DNA from: an uncultured Saprospiraceae bacterium
Lineage (GTDB): Bacteria > Bacteroidota > Bacteroidia > Chitinophagales > Saprospiraceae
Assembly: GCA_937959095.1 (NCBI GenBank)
Contig: CALGLY010000043.1
Span: 1 to 7,360 of the forward strand
Direction: 5' to 3'
DNA: 7,360 nucleotides
Below are positions 6,832-7,360 of the stretch, in pieces (within the stretch, counting starts at the first letter, position 1; the number at the start of each line of letters is the position of its first letter). Position numbers and translations under genes: made by a program. Under the pieces are notes generated by a model. The model was not told the origin of the DNA and made no database searches. It was given only the letters and a program-made list of their open reading frames with translations.

Positions 6832-6839
6832 CAAATTTA
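6832..6839 (-). promoter_or_regulatory. Candidate Bacteroidota -7 promoter element for the glycosidase
   Basis: Read on the minus strand this is TAAATTTG, an exact match to TAnnTTTG. About 19 bases upstream stands TTAG, a partial match (TTA for TTG) to the -33 element. Transcription would begin near 6826, leaving a leader of roughly 70 bases before the TTG start at 6756. It lies downstream of the terminator-like hairpin at 6899-6941, as expected if the glycosidase starts its own transcript. Confidence 0.4.
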
Positions 6840-6898
6840 AGAGGAGTCAAAAAATTACTAAGCTGCTTATTCATTTACTAGCTTATACCAAAGCATTC

Positions 6899-6941
6899 AT
6901 AAAAAACAAGAATGAAGGCTAATATCCTCCATTCTTTGTTT
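6899..6941 (-). terminator. Intrinsic terminator-like hairpin, minus strand
   Basis: On the minus strand, AAACAAAGAATGGAGG (6941-6926) pairs with CCTTCATTCTTGTTT (6918-6904) through 15 base pairs, with one mismatch, one bulged base and a 7-base loop. Six T in a row (6906-6901) overlap and follow the stem. It could end transcription of a minus-strand gene located beyond the right edge of the window. It would also insulate the glycosidase promoter at 6832-6839. On the plus strand the following T-run is weak. Confidence 0.5.
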
Positions 6942-6995
6942 GACAAAATCAATATATAGGATAACGTATGAAACGCAAGTAAATACGTGAAGAAT

Positions 6996-7010
6996 ATTGC
7001 TTTAAGCAAT
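6996..7010. repeat. 15-base palindrome ATTGCTTTAAGCAAT
   Basis: Seven-base half-sites ATTGCTT and AAGCAAT flank a single T. The loop is too small for a good RNA hairpin, so a dimeric-protein operator is conceivable. It lies about 160 bases upstream of the candidate glycosidase promoter, which is distant for direct control. No second copy was noticed in the window. Confidence 0.3.
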
Positions 7011-7039
7011 TCCCAATAATTTTTCATAAAAAGCTAAAA

Positions 7040-7056
7040 GGTTGAGTAACCCAACC
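7040..7056. repeat. Small hairpin GGTTG-AGTAACC-CAACC
   Basis: A 5-bp stem (7040-7044 with 7052-7056) encloses a 7-base loop. An alternative pairing, GGTT with AACC (7048-7051), is also possible. It sits 24 bases before the terminator-like hairpin at 7081-7107. No T-run follows. Confidence 0.3.
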
Positions 7057-7080
7057 ATTTAGGGACTTCGCAATTAATAA

Positions 7081-7107
7081 CCTACGTAAGATAGCGTAGG
7101 ATTTTTT
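7081..7107 (+). terminator. Terminator-like hairpin CCTACG...CGTAGG followed by T-run
   Basis: CCTACG (7081-7086) pairs with CGTAGG (7095-7100) across an 8-base loop and is followed by A and six T (7102-7107). This has the form of a short intrinsic terminator for a plus-strand transcript. No plus-strand gene precedes it in the preceding 4.6 kb, so it may instead be part of a repeat or of an untranslated RNA. CGTAGG recurs at 7128-7133. Confidence 0.35.
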
Positions 7108-7251
7108 AGCTTAATCAAGGCAAAAAACGTAGGCATAGCTGGTTCTGTCGAGGCTTTTTAACGAAGAATAAGCTGAAAAAGACAAGCTAGTACCGTGTAA
7201 CAGAAATTTCTTTGCATTTATGACTGCTTCTTTTTCCAGTTTTCTTCGTTA

Positions 7252-7290
7252 CAAAATCGGGCTTCATAACTAGTTATGTTCCCAATTTTG
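7252..7290. repeat. Long hairpin around a perfect 14-base palindrome
   Basis: CATAACTAGTTATG (7265-7278) is a perfect palindrome. Outside it, GGG (7259-7261) pairs with CCC (7281-7283), and CAAAAT (7252-7257) with ATTTTG (7285-7290). An internal loop and one C-A mismatch interrupt the pairing. It forms the middle right part of the 170-bp element. Confidence 0.6.
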
Positions 7291-7295
7291 TGCCT

Positions 7296-7312
7296 GCTTG
7301 TAGCAGACAAGC
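7296..7312. repeat. Hairpin GCTTGT-AGCAG-ACAAGC, variant of the 285-304 repeat
   Basis: A perfect 6-bp stem encloses a 5-base loop. In context, CTGCTTGTAGCAGACAAG aligns with CTGCCTGTCGGCAGACAGG at the left end of the window with one gap. The C-G pair in one copy is replaced by T-A in the other, so pairing is kept. Its right end overlaps the right terminal repeat of the 170-bp element. Confidence 0.5.
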
Positions 7313-7360
7313 CTCGAATACTAAAAAAATAAGCTTAGTCAAAATACAAATAAACTTTTG

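Larger units (their letters stand above)
7148..7317. mobile_element. 170-bp MITE-like element with 9-bp terminal inverted repeats
   Basis: It is bounded by TCGAGGCTT (7148-7156) and its exact complement AAGCCTCGA (7309-7317). Inside, a second inverted repeat has arms 7159-7186 and 7227-7251, which share TAACGAAGAA and AAAAAGA blocks with small gaps around a loop of about 40 bases. Next come a 39-base hairpin (7252-7290) and a short GCTTGT/ACAAGC hairpin (7296-7312). It has no coding capacity. The flanking bases show no clear target-site duplication, so the mobile origin is inferred from structure alone. It could also be a structured RNA or a decayed insertion-sequence end. Confidence 0.5.
6757..7360. 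other. 604-bp noncoding, hairpin-rich region upstream of the glycosidase
   Basis: No gene is supportable here on either strand; all frames are broken by frequent stops. No tRNA or rRNA is recognisable. The stretch instead contains a -7-like promoter element for the glycosidase, a minus-strand terminator-like hairpin, a 15-base palindrome (6996-7010), two small hairpins (7040-7056 and 7081-7107) and a 170-bp inverted-repeat element (7148-7317). The density of secondary structure is much higher than in the 1-320 gap. Confidence 0.7.

Noticed and set aside
7081..7133. Riboswitch or known structured RNA
   Set aside because: The short hairpins and repeated CGTAGG match no RNA family that I can recognise, and no plus-strand gene follows within the window.

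Overview
The window looks like a chromosomal segment of a Bacteroidota bacterium. The protein types fit that phylum. Start codons lack convincing Shine-Dalgarno sequences, genic composition is moderately AT-rich, and candidate promoters match the Bacteroidota -7 consensus TAnnTTTG. The genus cannot be told from sequence alone; this is inference.

Layout: 1-320 is noncoding and ends in a palindromic hairpin just before a GTG-started phosphohexomutase (321-1721, +). After a gap holding an 11-bp direct repeat and a 15-bp hairpin comes a small RluA-type pseudouridine synthase (1806-2444, +). That gene converges on, and overlaps by 47 bp, a minus-strand block. In order of transcription the block is a GH63-type glycosidase (6756-5449), a 324-bp gap filled by two foldback repeats, a sodium:solute symporter (5124-3553) and a type I glycerate kinase (3546-2398). 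The last 600 bases (6757-7360) hold no gene but are rich in hairpins: a likely promoter and terminator near the glycosidase, another terminator-like hairpin, and a 170-bp element with 9-bp terminal inverted repeats.

Main biological reading: the glycosidase resembles the GH63 mannosylglycerate/glucosylglycerate hydrolases and has no signal peptide. The symporter could import the intact glycoside, the glycosidase could split it to hexose plus glycerate, and glycerate kinase could send the glycerate to glycolysis as 2-phosphoglycerate. The three genes therefore look like a compact, PTS-independent catabolic route for a compatible solute (mannosyl- or glucosylglycerate). The phosphohexomutase could help with the hexose branch, but it lies on the other strand and may be plain housekeeping.

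The other notable signal is the amount of foldback DNA: at least four distinct inverted-repeat elements, two of them back to back inside the candidate catabolic operon.
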